Assembly: GCF_035083965.1 (NCBI RefSeq)
Contig: NC_089727.1
Location: 1,741,501-1,805,500 of the forward strand
Direction: 5' to 3'
DNA from: Branchiostoma lanceolatum
Lineage: Eukaryota > Chordata > Leptocardii > Amphioxiformes > Branchiostomatidae
Length of the DNA stretch: 64,000 nucleotides
The position numbers and the translations under genes were made by a program. Position 1 is the first letter of the stretch; the number at the start of each line of letters is the position of its first letter. The notes under the pieces are model-generated. The model searched no databases. It was not told the DNA's origin and was given only the letters and a program-made list of their open reading frames with translations. Below, in pieces: positions 60,480 to 64,000 of the stretch.

Positions 60480-62433
60480 CTCTCATCTCCCAAATAAACG
60501 TACCGGTACGTTTATTTTTTTCAGCCTAAAAATCCACCCAGTACGTTCTTATTTTGGACGGTACGTTTATTGTTTTTTTGAAAATCCATCGGGGCTTTGC
60601 TTACCAGAGATCCCCCTTATATCAAAAGTTTAGTTTTCTTTCCACATTTCCCCCATATTTTTGCTCCTAATTCGCTATTTTTCGACCAAATGACGTGGAT
60701 TTCCCCGCCGCTACAATGACCCGGCATTTGTGAAATACTGGCGGTACTAACATATCGGTCAATCTCGCTACAAAGTAAACGTTGTAATAAGGAGAAAATA
60801 AGACGGCACACTGAAGTTTTGAAATGTATCTTTCATATAAACAACTTTGAAAGTCTCTGTTTACATCGTAAACCAAAGCACGCTGATCAGAAAACAAATT
60901 ACATGTATATGCCAGCGGCACACGGTGTTTCAAGTAACGTTACACATGTAAAATTACTTACGTGAGATAACAGCCTTTCCCAAAAACTTTGAAAATCTAA
61001 AAACAACACCACGTAAAAATTGTGTCTTAGCATTACAAACTGTATAATCACTTTCAAAATGTACCAAAACGCTTCAATCCTACCACAAACATAAACATTT
61101 AGTCCTTCGAAAATCGCCACAGTTAAGACGCATGGCAGTGATAGTCCGTGGGAAAGGCTCTCATGCATGGAGGAGCTCACCTCGAAGAAGGGGAAACATT
61201 TTTTTTTGATCTATAAATAAAACCCATTTGCCTTAGTCAGAAATGTGCATGGTAATTTAACAAAAAGAATTTTATATAGTAAAGTCTATACACAAAATTA
61301 GATTGCAATCTAGTCACCGTTATTATCACATAAAAATGCTCTAAAAAAGATCACTCCTCTAGAGAAAGAATGCCGGAGCTTTCCAAGAAATTTGCGTGTA
61401 AGCCCCGCCCCTTACTGTGTTGGTGCCGCTACCATGACTACTGTCTGTCTCACCCTTTCAAAGGCCCTTTGATGTGTAACATGAGAACCCTGTGGTTTGT
61501 TGCCAACAAACCTCCATGTTGCAACATTGTACAAGCCTGAGGCATCTAAATAACAAATTTGTTGACAATTTAGTCTCTCAAAATGAAAGTTTTTTTTCTA
61601 CATACAAGGGTAATTTTTGGATTTGAAATTGTTTGGATTGCAACAACACTGAACCAAGGTCAATATATGATAATGTCCTTAACATTATATAATAATGTGA
61701 TTTTGTTTTATATGCAATGCATAACACGATAAATGGCAAGTTCATCCTTTTCTATATGGCTTTTACAAATAAGTAATACTTTCACTGAGCATATATTCAG
61801 GATATTGTAATTTCTGTTCAAGTTCTAGATGTTGATACATATATGAAAAAAGAGTAGACGTGTGAAAGAGTGAAGGTGTGAAGTGAACTGAGAAGTTTGG
61901 CGACTTAACTTGTGGTTGATGATGTCACCTTATACAATTTTCCTTGATCACTTGCTTTAAGTTCCAAGTAGAAAATGCATGTATCATGAACATTTTCACT
62001 TGTTGAATTTGAAGCACCGTTGGCCCCCGGTTAGGGGTCATAGCGGGGAACCTATGCCCAATTTTTGCAAAAAATTGTGGATACTATACATTAAAGAGTT
62101 ACAAAGAGTAGGGGTCCTTCCCAGTGTGAGTGGATCAAACCTTACAGTCTGGTCAGGGTTGACATCTTGAAAACGTGATAGTCACCTGTTATGTCAATCT
62201 TTCCACAAATGTGGTAAATCTCAAAAAGTAAATCAGGCTTAAACGAATAAAAAGAACCTACCTGCTTATCATCTCCTTTCCCTAGGACAGAAGTAGCATA
62301 GACACAGATTATGTGTCAATTTGGTCATTTTCCGGGGGGTATGTTTATTCCGGGGGGTACGTTTATTAGATTTTGAAGATTTGTCCGGGGGGTATGTTTA
62401 TTCCGGGGGGTATGTTTATTTGGGAGATGAGAG
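60480..62433. mobile_element. 1,954-bp transposon inserted in a zinc-finger gene, TA duplication
   Basis: The left end CTCTCATCTCCCAAATAAAC is exactly inverted at the right end (62414-62433), and TA lies on both sides (60478-60479, 62434-62435). Subterminal ACGTTTATT/AATAAACGTAC motifs repeat on both arms: CCGGGGGGTATGTTTATT three times and a CCGGGGGGTACGTTTATT variant once on the right. No transposase-like frame is visible; only short open frames exist. It contains a SINE 3' part at 62095-62235. Superfamily unassigned, TA-targeting. Confidence 0.92.
62095..62235 (+). mobile_element. SINE 3' part nested in the transposon
   Basis: AAGAGTAGGGGTCCTTCCCA, CAAACCTTACAGTCTGGTCA and CCACAAATGTGGTAAATC match the tail half of the SINE at 98-498 (353-470). 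Confidence 0.75.
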
Positions 62434-64000
62434 TAGTCGCATTGGTCACATTTGTAGGGTTCCAGACCGGTATGCGTTCTCATATGTTCGGTTAAGGAGG
62501 ACCTGAAAGTCGTCCTGAATCCACACTCTCCACACATGTAGGGTTTGTCTCCAGTGTGCTTGGCCATGTGTGCGTTTAAAGAATCTTTCCGTTCAGTAGA
62601 ATATTCGCACTGGTCACATTTGTAGGACTTCTCGCCTGCATGTCTTCTCATATGTTCAGATAGGTCAGACCTGACAGTCGTTTCGTATCCGCACTCAACG
62701 CAAATGTTGGGGTTTTCACCGGTGTGTTTAGCCATGTGTTCGTCTATAAGACTTTTCCGTACAGCAGAATAGTCGCATTGGTCACATTTGTAGGGTTTCT
62801 GGCCTGCATGTTTCCTCATGATATGTCCGGACAGGTCCAACTTCCTAACAGTTCTGTACCCGCACTCTCCACACATGTATGGTTTGTCTCCGGTGTGGTT
62901 AGCCATGTGTCGGTCTAAAGTACCTTTCACCGCGGCAGAATAGTCACACCGATCACACTTATAGGGTTTCACACCTGTATGTGTTCTCATATGTGCGACA
63001 AAGGAAGACTTAACAGCAGTCCTGTATTCGCATTCCCCACACATGTAGGGTTTATCTCCGGTGTGTTTAGCCATGTGATGGTCTAGACTGTGTTTTACAG
63101 CAGCAGAATAGTCGTACCGGGTACACTTGTAGGGTTTCAGCCCGGTATGTGTTCTCATGTGTTTGGTTAAGGAGGACCTGAAACCCGTCCTGTATCCACA
63201 CTCTCCACACATGTAGGGTTTTTGTCCAGTATGTTTAACCATGTGTTTGTCTAAAGAATCTTTCCATGCAGCAGAAAATTCGCACTGGTCACATTTATAG
63301 GGTCTCAGACCGGTATGTGTTCTCATATGGACGTTTAAAGAATATTTCCATGCAGTAGAAAATTCGCACTGGTCACATTTGTAGGGTTTCAGACCGGTAT
63401 GTGTTCTCATATGTGTGGTTAAGGAGGACCTGCGAGCCGTCCTGAATCCACACTCTCCACACATGTAGGGTTTTTGTCCAGTATGTTTAACCATGTGTTT
63501 GTCTAAAGAATCTTTCCATGCAGTAGAAAATTCGCACTGGTCACATTTATAGGGTCTCAGACTGGTATGTGTTCTCATATGGACGTTTAAAGAATGTTTC
63601 CATGTAGTAGAATATTCGCACTGGGCACATTTAAATGGTTTTACTTTTAGTTTCTTTACCCCTTTATGTGATTTCATATGTATGTATAGTTGCGACCTGA
63701 AAGCCATCCTGTATCCGCACTCTCCACACATAAAGGGTTTTTCGCCAGTATGTTTAGCCATGTGTTGGTCTAAATTGCATTTACGCGGAGAAGAATAGTC
63801 GCACTGTTGACACTCATGGAGTTTTATACCTGTATGTTTTCTCATATGTATGGACAGGTAAGACCTGAGAGTAGTTCTGAATCCGCACTCACATACGTAG
63901 CGTTTTTCTCCAGTGAGTTTAGCCATGTGTAGGTCTAAATCACGGTTCGATGCAGTAGAATATTCGCACTGGTCACATTTGTAGGGTTTCACACCTGTAT
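62434..64000 (-). CDS. C2H2 zinc-finger gene, 5' partial, split by a transposon
   Basis: Open from the right window edge, where the frame continues as TGVKPYKC, so the true start lies outside. It has about 18 whole finger units plus the first half of another (CDQCDYS), where the TA insertion occurs. Translation would then run into the transposon and stop at 62325 after about 35 foreign residues (SHLPNKHTPRNKHTPR...). Some fingers are damaged: CECGF lacks a residue between the cysteines, CTRYDY has lost one cysteine, and one linker is expanded (KGVKKLKVKP). Same two-type alternation as the nested gene at 50966. Possibly a young pseudogene. Confidence 0.85.

Noticed and set aside
60617-61180. 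Possible transposase frames inside the TA element
   Set aside because: Only short overlapping frames without a DDE/D pattern or helix-turn-helix that I can recognise.
62325-62433. C-terminal tail of the zinc-finger frame
   Set aside because: These residues are encoded by the inverted arm of the inserted transposon, not by the gene.

Overview
The window looks like nuclear DNA of an invertebrate chordate, most probably an amphioxus (Branchiostoma). This is inferred from the intron-rich genes with GT..AG junctions, the dense mix of small DNA transposons, tRNA-derived SINEs and minisatellites, a receptor tyrosine kinase with a composite ectodomain, and polydactyl C2H2 genes of the CDQCDYSA/CGECGYRT style. 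No database search was possible. Exon structures were built by hand from splice sites and reading phase, and every joined model keeps one open frame.

Region 1 (1-15 kb): a divergent pair of paralogous type II membrane collagen genes. Gene A (minus, 8555 to 1441, 7 coding exons, 337 aa) has a cytoplasmic tail with duplicated NxxY exons, one membrane helix, a collagen stalk and a C-terminal fibronectin type II (FN2) domain. Gene B (plus, 11048 to 13754, 4 coding exons, 220 aa) matches it exon for exon. Its collagen region is losing glycines and no FN2 exon is visible. About 2.3 kb containing a LINE fragment separates their first recognised exons.

Region 2 (15-30 kb): no convincing coding exon. 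It holds a promoter-like CpG-rich stretch near 15.2 kb, a 724-bp inverted-repeat transposon with 9-bp target duplication, tandem duplications, simple repeats and SINE pieces.

Region 3 (30-38 kb): a six-exon plus-strand gene (30259-37606, 722 aa) for a largely disordered protein with an acidic N-terminus, which I do not recognise. Its first intron carries a transposon-like element made of about twelve 126-bp units, each with a near-palindrome containing an ATGCAAAT octamer.

Region 4 (39.5-59.2 kb): a 20-exon receptor tyrosine kinase gene (855 aa): signal peptide, cadherin-like domain, unassigned region, one EGF domain, one Ig domain, membrane helix, complete kinase. Its 7.2-kb intron 14 contains a minus-strand 19-finger C2H2 gene. 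Several introns contain decayed partial copies of neighbouring exons.

Region 5 (60-64 kb): a second minus-strand C2H2 gene, cut in two by a 1,954-bp transposon flanked by a TA duplication and entering from beyond the right edge of the window.
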